From an uncultured Bacteroidia bacterium (lineage in GTDB: Bacteria > Bacteroidota > Bacteroidia > Bacteroidales > UBA932), in contig CADANY010000009.1 in the NCBI GenBank assembly GCA_902789395.1, positions 61,112-125,111 on the forward strand: a DNA stretch of 64,000 nucleotides, written 5' to 3'. This document shows positions 8,178 to 15,978 of the stretch, in pieces; position 1 is the stretch's first letter, and the number at the start of each line of letters is the position of its first letter. The notes beneath the pieces are model-generated. The model was not told the origin of the DNA, searched no databases, and saw only the letters and a program-made list of their open reading frames with translations. Made by a program: the position numbers and the translations under genes.

Positions 8178-11100
8178 TTATTTTTCAACGTTGATACGGA
8201 CGGTTCCTCCTTCCCATTCAACCTCCTTTGCGGAGGAAGGGGCATCCGTGAGGGCATGGACACGCACTTCGGTCGAAAGGGTCTGGGCCCCGACGTACTC
8301 GCCGAATTCGTCAAGGGACTCGCTGACGGAAGGAAGATCGGTATAGATATCGGTTATAATCCGGTCGGTCACGTCGAACCCGCTGTCTTTGCGGAGATTC
8401 TGGATCCGGTTGATCAGCTCGCGTGCGACGCCTTCCCGGCGGAGACGGTCCGTCAGTTCGACGTCGAGGGCAATCGTAAGGGAACCTTCCGAAGCAACCA
8501 GCCAGCCCGGCATGTCCTCGGAGGAAATCTGGTAGTCTCCCGGATGGAGGACGACGTCGCCTCCGGGCAAGGCAAGCACATAGTCCGCTCCGGCGGTTTC
8601 CGCATTCTGCAGAGCGGTAATCTTCTGCTGGTCAAGGGCTCCGAAGGCTCCGGCGATTTCTTTCATCCGGGCGCCGTAGACCTTGCCGAGCGTCTTGAAA
8701 TTCGGCTTGATCTTTTTGGTAATGATACCGGTCGTGTCGGCGATGAATTCCATTTCCTTGACATTGACCTCGCCGAGGATCAGCCGTTTGACGTCTTCCA
8801 GCTGGTTGCGGACCTTGTCGGAGATGACGGGGACAAGCATCTTGGCAAGCGGCTGGCGGACCGGGATGGAAACTTTCTTCCGCAGGGCAAGGACCATCGA
8901 CGAAGCCTTCTGGGCCAGGGCCATGCGTTCCTGGAGATCGATATCGACCGCCTCTTCGCAGATCTGGGGCATCAGGACATAATGGACGGATTCCTCTTTG
9001 CCGCCGAGATCGAGATAGAGCTGGTCCATAAAGAAGGGCGCAATCGGAGCGGAAAGGACGGCGACGTCGGTCAGCACCTCATGGAGGGTCTGGTAGGCCG
9101 AGCGTTTGTCCTGGCTCATGCCGCCGCCCCAGAAACGTTTCCGGTTGAGACGTACGTACCAGTTCGAGACATGGTCGCAGACGAAATCCTGGATCAGGCG
9201 TCCCGCCGTTGTGATGTCGTAATCCTCATACGCGGCCCGGACCTCCTTGATGAGGGTATTGAGCAGCGAGATGATCCATCGGTCGATTTCCGGCCGCTCA
9301 GCGTAAGGGACCTTCGGGGCGGCAGGATCGAACCGGTCGATATTGGCATAGAGGGCAAAGAAGGAATAGGTGTTGTAGAGGGTTCCGAAGAACTTCCTGC
9401 GTACTTCTTCAACGCCGGATTCGTCGAATTTGAGGTTGTCCCACGGCTGGGCGTTGGTCAGCATGTACCAGCGGAGCGCATCGGGGCCATAGGTGTCGAG
9501 TGCCTTGAACGGGTCTACGGCGTTGCCGAGACGTTTCGACATCTTATTGCCGTTCTTGTCGAGGACGAGGCCGTTGGAGATGACCCGGCGGAAGGCCGGA
9601 GTACCGCTGACCATCGTATGGATCGCATGGAGGGTATAGAACCACCCGCGGGTCTGGTCGACGCCTTCAGCAATGAAGTCTGCGGTCGCGCCGAAGCCCT
9701 TCGTCCCGAGTCCCCGAAGTCCTTCCTGGGCATAGGGCATGGCGCCAGAATCGAACCAGACGTCGATCAGGTCGCTCTCCCGGACCATCTTCTTGCCGGA
9801 AGGTGAAACCAGGAAGATCTGGTCTACGTAAGGACGGTGCAGATCGATCTTGTTATAATTGTCAAGGCTCATATCCTTAGGATCGAAACCTTTGTCTTTC
9901 AGCGGATTGGAGGTCATGAAACCCGCAGCGACGGCTTTTTCGATCTCCTGGTAGAGCTCGGCAGCGCTGCCGATGCAGATTTCTTCTTTTCCGTCTTCGG
10001 TCCGCCAGATCGGGAGCGGAGTGCCCCAGAAACGGCTCCGGCTGAGGTTCCAGTCCTGGATATTCTCCAGCCACTGGCCGAAACGGCCCGTTCCGGTCGA
10101 TTCGGGCTTCCAGACAATCTGCTTGTTGAGGGCGATCATCTCATCCTTGACGGCGCTGGCCTTGATGAACCAGGAATCCAGCGGGTAATAAAGGACCGGC
10201 TTGTCGGTGCGCCAGCTGTGCGGATAGCTATGGACATGCTTCTGCATCCTGAAAAGCCTTCCATCCGCCTTCATCATCAGGCAGAGGTCGAGATCGAGGG
10301 TCGGGGCATCTGCAGGAAGGGTATCATCGAATGCGTTCTTGACATAGCGGCCGGCAAACTCCCGGTAGGACGGATCGACGGATTCCGCGACATAGCGGGG
10401 ATCCATGTCTTCAAGGCGGAAGAAACGGCCGGCGAGGTCGACCTGGGCACGGCGGTTTCCATCCTTGTCGAGCGGCATGATGGCCGCAATCCCGGAGGCC
10501 GCGGCGACCCGCTTGTCATCGGCACCGAAAGTCGGAGCGATATGGACAATGCCCGTACCGTCCTCAGTCGTGACGTAATCGCCGGGGATGACCCGGAACG
10601 CATCGCCGTCCGGACGGAACCAGGGAATCAGCTGGTGGTAGCGGATACCGACGAGGTCGGAACCTTTGAAAACACCGTCGAGGACCTTGTAAGGGACGAT
10701 TTTGTCGCCCTGGACATAGCTGTCGAGGGGGACGTTCTCCCCTTTCGGGTTGAACCAGGCGCCGACAAGGGCCTTGGCCAGGACGAAGACGGCCGGTTCG
10801 CCGGTATAGGGGTTGAACGACAGGACGCGGACGTACTCGATGTCCGGGCCGACGCAGAGCGCCGTATTGGACGGGAGGGTCCAGGGGGTCGTTGTCCATG
10901 CCAGGAAATAAGCCGGAACGGATTCCGTACCGAAGATGGGCTGGGAAAGGCCGTCCTTGATAATTTCGAACTGGCAGGTCGCCGTCGTATCGGTCACGTC
11001 TTTGTAGCAGCCGGGCTGGTTGAGTTCATGGGAACTCAGTCCGGTTCCGTCAGAGGGAGAATACGGCTGGATCGTAAAACCCTTGTAGAGGAGCCCGCGC

Positions 11101-11603
11101 TCATAGATCTTTTTCAGCAGGTACCAAAGCGTCTCGATATAACGGTTGTCATACGTGATATAAGGATCGTTCGTGTCGACCCAGTATCCGACCCGCTCGG
11201 TCATATTGACCCACTCGCGGGTATATTTCATAACCTCGCGGCGGCAGATCGCATTGTATTCCTCGACGGAAATCTTTTTTCCAATATCTTCTTTGTGGAT
11301 TCCGAGCATTTTCTCGACGCCCATCTCGACCGGGAGGCCGTGGGTGTCCCATCCTGCCCTGCGGGCTACCTTATAGCCTGTCTGGGTCTTGTACCGGCAG
11401 ATGGCGTCTTTGATCGAACGCGCCATTACATGGTGGATGCCCGGCATGCCGTTTGCGGAAGGCGGGCCTTCAAAGAAAATGAACTCCGGAGCGCCTTCCC
11501 GCAGCTCCAGGGATTTCTCAAACGCCTTGTTCTTCCGCCATCTGTCCAGAACGGTATTCCCCGCTGAAACAAGATCCAAACCCTTATACTCTTTGAATGT
11601 CAT
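8178..11603 (-). CDS. ileS: Isoleucyl-tRNA synthetase, type 2
   Basis: A 1141-residue class I aminoacyl-tRNA synthetase that charges tRNA-Ile and edits mischarged valine. The active-site region reads PPSANGMPGIHHVMAR, where the usual HIGH signature is replaced by GIHH, and the second signature is NKMSKRLGN. Tryptophan-rich and WTTTPWTLPSN editing-domain motifs are present. The length and the GxHH form are those of the eukaryote-like IleRS2 class, known for strong mupirocin resistance. A near-perfect Bacteroides promoter lies 37 bases upstream. A DksA-like gene follows after 25 bases. Confidence 0.97.
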   Translation of the reverse strand: MTFKEYKGLDLVSAGNTVLDRWRKNKAFEKSLELREGAPEFIFFEGPPSANGMPGIHHVMARSIKDAICRYKTQTGYKVARRAGWDTHGLPVEMGVEKMLGIHKEDIGKKISVEEYNAICRREVMKYTREWVNMTERVGYWVDTNDPYITYDNRYIETLWYLLKKIYERGLLYKGFTIQPYSPSDGTGLSSHELNQPGCYKDVTDTTATCQFEIIKDGLSQPIFGTESVPAYFLAWTTTPWTLPSNTALCVGPDIEYVRVLSFNPYTGEPAVFVLAKALVGAWFNPKGENVPLDSYVQGDKIVPYKVLDGVFKGSDLVGIRYHQLIPWFRPDGDAFRVIPGDYVTTEDGTGIVHIAPTFGADDKRVAAASGIAAIMPLDKDGNRRAQVDLAGRFFRLEDMDPRYVAESVDPSYREFAGRYVKNAFDDTLPADAPTLDLDLCLMMKADGRLFRMQKHVHSYPHSWRTDKPVLYYPLDSWFIKASAVKDEMIALNKQIVWKPESTGTGRFGQWLENIQDWNLSRSRFWGTPLPIWRTEDGKEEICIGSAAELYQEIEKAVAAGFMTSNPLKDKGFDPKDMSLDNYNKIDLHRPYVDQIFLVSPSGKKMVRESDLIDVWFDSGAMPYAQEGLRGLGTKGFGATADFIAEGVDQTRGWFYTLHAIHTMVSGTPAFRRVISNGLVLDKNGNKMSKRLGNAVDPFKALDTYGPDALRWYMLTNAQPWDNLKFDESGVEEVRRKFFGTLYNTYSFFALYANIDRFDPAAPKVPYAERPEIDRWIISLLNTLIKEVRAAYEDYDITTAGRLIQDFVCDHVSNWYVRLNRKRFWGGGMSQDKRSAYQTLHEVLTDVAVLSAPIAPFFMDQLYLDLGGKEESVHYVLMPQICEEAVDIDLQERMALAQKASSMVLALRKKVSIPVRQPLAKMLVPVISDKVRNQLEDVKRLILGEVNVKEMEFIADTTGIITKKIKPNFKTLGKVYGARMKEIAGAFGALDQQKITALQNAETAGADYVLALPGGDVVLHPGDYQISSEDMPGWLVASEGSLTIALDVELTDRLRREGVARELINRIQNLRKDSGFDVTDRIITDIYTDLPSVSESLDEFGEYVGAQTLSTEVRVHALTDAPSSAKEVEWEGGTVRINVEK

Positions 11604-11621
11604 ATTTTTTGTCTAATTTTG
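11592..11621 (+). promoter_or_regulatory. Candidate promoter of cvpA-tsaB
   Basis: TTTG (11592-11595) and TAATTTTG (11614-11621) are separated by 18 bases, slightly short of the usual 19-21. The -33 box lies inside the first codons of ileS, so divergent promoters are interleaved here. Confidence 0.5.
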
Positions 11622-11639
11622 CATCGGTTTAATAACCTA

Positions 11640-11670
11640 CAAAGATACAATTTTCCAAGGTATTATCAAA
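11640..11670 (-). promoter_or_regulatory. Promoter of ileS
   Basis: On the minus strand TTTG (11667-11670) is separated by 19 bases from TATCTTTG (11640-11647), an exact match to the Bacteroides -33/-7 consensus. The predicted leader is about 30 bases. Confidence 0.8.
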
Positions 11671-11673
11671 GAA

Positions 11674-12168
11674 ATGAACACGGTTGACATCATTATCCTG
11701 CTCTGTTTCATACCGGGAATCGTCCGTGGCCTGTCGAAAGGTTTTCTGGAACAGGGGCTGACCCTGATCGGAATCATCGCCAGTGTATGGGCTGCCTTCA
11801 AGTTTTCGAATCTGGTATGTGCCTGGATCAAACCCTACCTGGAGATTTCCGAAACACTCCTGAACGTGGTCGCTTTCGCGCTCGTACTGGTCGCCGTGAT
11901 CCTCGCCGCCATCCTGCTGTCGAAACTCCTGACCAAGGCTGTCGAGGCAGCCATGCTCGGCTGGCTCAACAAGATCCTGGGCGTTGCGGCCGCCTGCGCC
12001 GTCACAGTCCTCGTACTCGGCCTTTTCATCATCCTCTTTGAGACCCTCAATCTGAAATTCAACATCGTCAAAGGCGACATCCTCTCACAATCCGTCCTTT
12101 ACGGTCCTCTCCGGGATGCGGCTTATGTCGTATTCCCCTATCTGAAACAACTTCTGTTCAAGCAATAA
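11674..12168 (+). CDS. CvpA family inner-membrane protein
   Basis: A 164-residue protein with four hydrophobic helices and no signal peptide. The start, NTVDIIILLCFIPGIVRGLSKGF, matches the CvpA/colicin V production family pattern (D.....R.GF.kGf). Members are needed for colicin V export and envelope stress tolerance in enterobacteria; the molecular role is not settled. It ends two bases before tsaB, so the two share an mRNA. Confidence 0.85.
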   Translation: MNTVDIIILLCFIPGIVRGLSKGFLEQGLTLIGIIASVWAAFKFSNLVCAWIKPYLEISETLLNVVAFALVLVAVILAAILLSKLLTKAVEAAMLGWLNKILGVAAACAVTVLVLGLFIILFETLNLKFNIVKGDILSQSVLYGPLRDAAYVVFPYLKQLLFKQ

Positions 12169-12170
12169 CA

Positions 12171-12857
12171 ATGGCCCGGATCCTATATATAGAAACTTCC
12201 ACATCCCTTTGTTCAGCCGCCCTGTCCGAAGACGGCCGCATCATCTCAGAAAAAGAAAGCGCTGAGCCACGCGCCCATGCCGCCATGACTGCTCCTTTTG
12301 TCAAGGAAGTCCTCGGAGGACTGCCCGTCGGCGCGTGCGACGCAGTATGCGTCAGCAAGGGCCCCGGATCCTTCACGGGCCTTCGGGTCGGCGTATCGAC
12401 CGCCAAGGGACTCTGCTTCGGGAGCGGCATCCCGCTGCTCTCCGTCGGGACTCTGGAAACGCTTTACTGGCAGGCTTTTACAGAAAAACTAATCCCAGAA
12501 GGATGCCGGTATGTCGTTCCGATGATCGATGCCAGGAGAATGGAAGTCTATACGGCTGTCTTTACGGCCGAAGGACGCCAATTGACGGAAGTCCGGCCGC
12601 AGGTCGTCGAGGCGGACACGTTTGCATCCCTCCTCTCGGAGGGGCCCGTCCTTTTCATCGGAGACGGAGCGCTGAAATGCCGCGAAACGATCGCCTCGGA
12701 AAATGCCTTTTTCCATGGATGCTGTCCCAAGGCATCCTCCATGCTCATCCCCGCCGAACGGGCCTATCAGGAAAAACGGTTCGAAGACGTAGCGTACTTC
12801 GAACCGTTCTATCTCAAGGAATTCATCGCGACTGTCAGCCGCAAGAGCCTTATTTAA
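12171..12857 (+). CDS. tsaB: tRNA threonylcarbamoyladenosine biosynthesis protein TsaB
   Basis: A 228-residue member of the ASKHA-fold Kae1/TsaD family. The N terminus ILYIETSTSLCSAAL and the segment KGPGSFTGLRVGVSTAKGL are diagnostic for TsaB. With TsaD and TsaE it transfers threonylcarbamoyl to A37 of ANN-decoding tRNAs in the cytoplasm; TsaB is the scaffold rather than the catalyst. Neither partner is in the window. It follows cvpA by two bases and converges with the thioredoxin-like gene, overlapping its 3' end by 8 bases. Confidence 0.95.
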   Translation: MARILYIETSTSLCSAALSEDGRIISEKESAEPRAHAAMTAPFVKEVLGGLPVGACDAVCVSKGPGSFTGLRVGVSTAKGLCFGSGIPLLSVGTLETLYWQAFTEKLIPEGCRYVVPMIDARRMEVYTAVFTAEGRQLTEVRPQVVEADTFASLLSEGPVLFIGDGALKCRETIASENAFFHGCCPKASSMLIPAERAYQEKRFEDVAYFEPFYLKEFIATVSRKSLI

Positions 12858-13992
12858 GGACTTTTGAAAGGTACTGACGGAGGGTCGCCTCACTGGTGAT
12901 CCCAGTATCGGAAACAATCTCCCCATCTACGAGAAGGGCCATGCGCGGCAAGCCCGTAATTCCATAGTATCCAAACAGCGGAGAACGGTCTCCCCGTACG
13001 TCGCAGACCTGCGTCCAGGGAAGTTTCTGGTTGCGGACGACCGTCGCCCATGCCGTCTTGTCGACATCGAAGGAAACGGAATAGATATCGAATCCTCGGT
13101 CATGGAAGGTCTCGTATACCGGCAGGAGGGAGTCCAGATTGAACATTTTCATTTCATCCGTCGCTGCCCAGAAATAAAGAAGGACCGCACGGGAATCCAG
13201 ATCCGACAGTTTGACCCGTTTTCCGTTTACGTCCGGAAGATCGATATCTACGTAACCGATCTCATTGGCAAGTTCCAGCCGCTGGCCCATCTCAAGGGCC
13301 TTGTAACGGCGGTCCGCTTCCTTTGCGAGCGCCTTGACATAGCGGGATTCGGGATAGACGGTCTTGAGGGAATCGGCCAGGCTCCGGAAATGGAGGGCAT
13401 CCGTCGGCTGGCTGAAAACCTGGAACCCATCATCTACGTTCTGGTAGAGAACAGGGAGGGAGGTCAGGGAATGCGAGTTGGAAAGGACATAGGCAACAGC
13501 CTTCCGGTAGTACTCGACGTAGGCACGGGATATTTTCCCTTGGATCTCACGGGCTTCCGGCGTACCGTCGGCCTGCGCGAATTCTTGGCGGAGAGCGGCG
13601 ATCCTGACCTGGAAATCCGCATACTCCTTCTCAACCTGGCGGAGCTTTTCCGATTCCTCGGATCCTTCGACCGTCCAGGTGCCGTCGGGTTCGGTTACGA
13701 CCTTGACCCTGTCACCCTTCTGGAGAAGCAGGGAGGCGATTTTCCGGTCGCCGTTGAAAAGATAGATAAACTCCGGCTTCCCCTCTTCTACGTCTACCTT
13801 ATAGGAATAGGCACCGGCGGCATCCGTTTTGACGGTATCAAGAGTCTGGTACTTATTGACATCGAGCAACCTCACGATAACATCCGTCTCGGGAGCGTCT
13901 TTCAAGACTCCGTCAATCCGGGCGGAAGGCTGGCTGCAGCAGGCAAATGAGAGGGCAGCTGCGACGAGAGCGGCAAATCTAGCGGTTTTCAT
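12850..13992 (-). CDS. Thioredoxin-fold lipoprotein without CXXC (TlpA/DUF4369 type)
   Basis: About 380 residues from the ATG that begins a lipoprotein signal (MKTARFAALVAAALSFACCS). The N-terminal part (about 25-120) looks like the DUF4369 beta domain common in Bacteroidota (LKDAPETDVIVRLLD, GKPEFIYLFNGDRK). A helical middle follows, then a thioredoxin-like C-terminal domain (about 245-380). In that fold the redox motif should follow LLYFWA, but the sequence reads ATDEMKMFN, with no CXXC. The cis-proline loop TGLPRMALLVDG is retained. It should therefore be a non-redox member of the TlpA group. It overlaps the HIT gene by 14 bases. Confidence 0.8.
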   Translation of the reverse strand: MKTARFAALVAAALSFACCSQPSARIDGVLKDAPETDVIVRLLDVNKYQTLDTVKTDAAGAYSYKVDVEEGKPEFIYLFNGDRKIASLLLQKGDRVKVVTEPDGTWTVEGSEESEKLRQVEKEYADFQVRIAALRQEFAQADGTPEAREIQGKISRAYVEYYRKAVAYVLSNSHSLTSLPVLYQNVDDGFQVFSQPTDALHFRSLADSLKTVYPESRYVKALAKEADRRYKALEMGQRLELANEIGYVDIDLPDVNGKRVKLSDLDSRAVLLYFWAATDEMKMFNLDSLLPVYETFHDRGFDIYSVSFDVDKTAWATVVRNQKLPWTQVCDVRGDRSPLFGYYGITGLPRMALLVDGEIVSDTGITSEATLRQYLSKVLK

Positions 13993-14383
13993 AAGCGGTA
14001 CGGATTGAGTCGGCAATTTGCTGCATTTCCTCCGGGGAGAGCGAGAGTTTCTCCTTCCGGAAATCCAGATCAGCCTCGCTCTGGAGCGGGACAAGGTGGA
14101 TATGGGTATGAGGAACTTCCATGCCGAGGACGGCGACACCGATCCGTTTGCAGGGGACGGCGGCCTTCAGGGCGATGGCGACCTCGCGGGCAAAAGCGGT
14201 CAGGCCGGCATAGGTCTTTTCATCGAGGTTGAAGATATAGTCCTCTTCAACATGGCGGGGAATGACGAGGGTATGTCCCTTTGCGAGGGGAGCAATATCG
14301 AGGAATGCATAGAAATCCTCGTTCTCGGCGACCTTGTAAGAAGGAATTTCGCCGGCTGCAATGCGGGAAAAAATCGTAGCCAT
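13979..14383 (-). CDS. HIT family nucleotide-binding hydrolase
   Basis: A 134-residue histidine-triad protein. It opens with the typical TIFSRIAAGEIPSYKVAENEDFYAFLDI and carries the catalytic triad HTHIHLVP near residue 92. Relatives hydrolyse nucleoside phosphoramidates or dinucleotides such as AMP-lysine or Ap4A; the true substrate is unknown. It shares one base with the greA stop and runs into the lipoprotein gene, so greA, HIT and the lipoprotein form one transcript. Confidence 0.93.
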   Translation of the reverse strand: MATIFSRIAAGEIPSYKVAENEDFYAFLDIAPLAKGHTLVIPRHVEEDYIFNLDEKTYAGLTAFAREVAIALKAAVPCKRIGVAVLGMEVPHTHIHLVPLQSEADLDFRKEKLSLSPEEMQQIADSIRTAYENR

Positions 14384-14850
14384 CAGATAGAGATGTCAAG
14401 AATTTTAAATTTCATGATGCCGGAAGGGACCTGAGCCTCAACGATTTCACCTTTTTCATGACCGAGGAGGGCTTTTCCGATCGGAGTGGTAGAGGCAAGT
14501 TTCCCTTTGGAAAAATCCGCTTCGGTCTCTCCGACGATCGTAAACTGCATGACCATCTTGTTGGACAGGTTCTCGACCTTCACCTTCGAGAGGAGCTGCA
14601 CTTTGTCGGTAGAGAGCAGGGATTCGTCGATGACGCGGGCGTTCGCCACCTTGTTTTTCAGGCGTGCGATCTTGACTTCCAGAAGCCCCTGGGCGTCACG
14701 GGCGGCATCATACTCCGCATTTTCGGAGAGGTCGCCCTTCTCCCTCGCCTCCGCAATCGCTGCGGAAATGACCGGGCGCTGGGCCAACGCGTCGGCGAGT
14801 TCTTTCTTCAGCTGGTCCAGACCAGCCTGAGTCATGTACTCAATTTCCAT
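14383..14850 (-). CDS. greA: Transcription elongation factor GreA
   Basis: 155 residues from MEIEYMTQAGLDQLKKEL; an upstream in-frame ATG (14883) would add an untypical tail. The N-terminal coiled coil contains the family motif AREKGDLSENAEYDAARDAQ, whose acidic tip inserts into RNA polymerase to trigger cleavage of backtracked RNA. The C-terminal FKBP-like domain has STTPIGKALLGHEKGEIVEAQVP-type sequence. The length matches the family. The promoter overlaps the 3' end of ribF. Confidence 0.96.
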   Translation of the reverse strand: MEIEYMTQAGLDQLKKELADALAQRPVISAAIAEAREKGDLSENAEYDAARDAQGLLEVKIARLKNKVANARVIDESLLSTDKVQLLSKVKVENLSNKMVMQFTIVGETEADFSKGKLASTTPIGKALLGHEKGEIVEAQVPSGIMKFKILDISI

Positions 14851-14934
14851 ATCGTTCTTTAATTTTTTAATTTTATCAAGCAAACATAACTAAAAAGGAG
14901 TCCTGACCATGACGGCAGAACCCTTTGTCCGTTG

Positions 14935-14966
14935 CAAATATAGCAATTATTTCACAATCTCACAAA
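14935..14966 (-). promoter_or_regulatory. Promoter of greA-HIT-lipoprotein operon
   Basis: On the minus strand TTTG (14963-14966) precedes TATATTTG (14935-14942) by 20 bases, an exact consensus match. The -33 box lies within the last codons of ribF, so greA can be transcribed independently of the long upstream cluster. Confidence 0.75.
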
Positions 14967-15978
14967 GAGAGGCAGGAATTTTTCCCCGGCAGGCTTCCCG
15001 GTCCTTGGAGAGCTGCTCAGAGAGCGCCTCAAGAGAATCAAAATGCCTCTCTTCCCGTATTTTAGCCACGAATCCGACTCGGATATCCAAACCGTAGATA
15101 TCTTCGTTGAAATCGAAGATATGCGTCTCGATCGTGCGGGCATTCCCGCTGCCGACCGTCGGGCGGACTCCGATGTTGCACATACCGGAAAAGCGGCGCC
15201 CGACCGTCTCGACTTCAACGGCGTATACCCCGTCGGAAGGAACCATCTTGAGCGGGTCGTAAAGCTGCATGTTCGCGGTCGGGAAACCGATGGTCCGGCC
15301 GAGTTTGTTTCCTGCTACGACAACGCCATGGAGCCAGTAACGGTAGCCCAGCATCGCCTCGGCATCCTCGACCAGGCCCTCTGAAAGGGCTTCCCGAATC
15401 TTTGTAGAACTGACCGTCACCTCCTCGGGGGGAAGGGATTCTCCTTCAGACCGTCGCTCCGCGACCCCTCCCGGCAAGCCGGGCCCCTCCCTCTTACATG
15501 GCCGAGGGTGGCCATGGGTCTGCAGGGGAAATCCCTTTCCCCGGAGCGGGATGGTCACAGGTGATTCGACGATCACCCGGAGTCCGAGACGCTCCGCGAT
15601 CGGAACGATCTCCCGGGCGGAAAGCAAGTCGCTGCCAATCCGGTTGTCATACCCGAGGACCACCGTCGTCGCGCCGTAACGGCCGATCAGCACGTCCCGG
15701 AGATAGGCTTCCGTCGTCAGGCGGCTGAACTCCCGCGTAAAAGGCAGCACCTCGATCCGGTCGACTCCGAGCCCTTCCAACAGCCGCCTCTTTTCTTCCA
15801 GCGACGTCAGCAGCCGAAGATTCCGTGCGTCATTCTGCAGGACATTCCGCGGATGGGGCCAGAACGTAATGACCAGGGACTCCTCCCCGGAGGCCTTCGC
15901 CTCGGAAAGGAGCCTGTCGATTACATGGCGGTGTCCCAGATGGACCCCGTCGAAAAAGCCTGTCGAAACTACAGCCAT
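14947..15978 (-). CDS. ribF: Bifunctional riboflavin kinase/FAD synthetase with an internal insertion
   Basis: About 343 residues starting at MAVVSTGFFDGVHLGH; an ATG three codons earlier (15987) is also possible. The N-terminal FAD synthetase half has STGFFDGVHLGHRHVI and VSSTKIREAL. The C-terminal riboflavin kinase half has NKLGRTIGFPTANM, the ATP-binding PTAN signature. It makes FMN and then FAD from riboflavin. Between ESPVTIP and EEVTVSSTKI there are about 39 residues with no family counterpart, rich in Gly, Pro and Arg and encoded by a palindromic DNA element (15427-15542). That explains why it exceeds the usual 305-315 residues. The start overlaps the phosphorylase gene; it is the last gene of the 13-gene cluster. 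Confidence 0.93.
   Translation of the reverse strand: MAVVSTGFFDGVHLGHRHVIDRLLSEAKASGEESLVITFWPHPRNVLQNDARNLRLLTSLEEKRRLLEGLGVDRIEVLPFTREFSRLTTEAYLRDVLIGRYGATTVVLGYDNRIGSDLLSAREIVPIAERLGLRVIVESPVTIPLRGKGFPLQTHGHPRPCKREGPGLPGGVAERRSEGESLPPEEVTVSSTKIREALSEGLVEDAEAMLGYRYWLHGVVVAGNKLGRTIGFPTANMQLYDPLKMVPSDGVYAVEVETVGRRFSGMCNIGVRPTVGSGNARTIETHIFDFNEDIYGLDIRVGFVAKIREERHFDSLEALSEQLSKDREACRGKIPASLCEIVK
15427..15542. repeat. Palindromic element inserted in frame in ribF
   Basis: The ends are inverted copies: GGGGGGAAGGGATT at 15427-15440 and AATCCCTTTCCCC at 15530-15542. Inside are three further hairpins: GTCGCtccGCGAC (15453-15465), CCCGGCAAGCCGGG (15470-15483) and CATGGCC-loop-GGCCATG (15498-15517), plus pairing of GACC near 15449 with GGGTC at 15516-15520. 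It carries no stop in the ribF frame. Part of it resembles the hairpin at 5232-5273. Confidence 0.7.

Noticed and set aside
8256..11567. Two long plus-strand frames opposite ileS
   Set aside because: Shadows of the IleRS coding strand; all motifs are on the minus strand.
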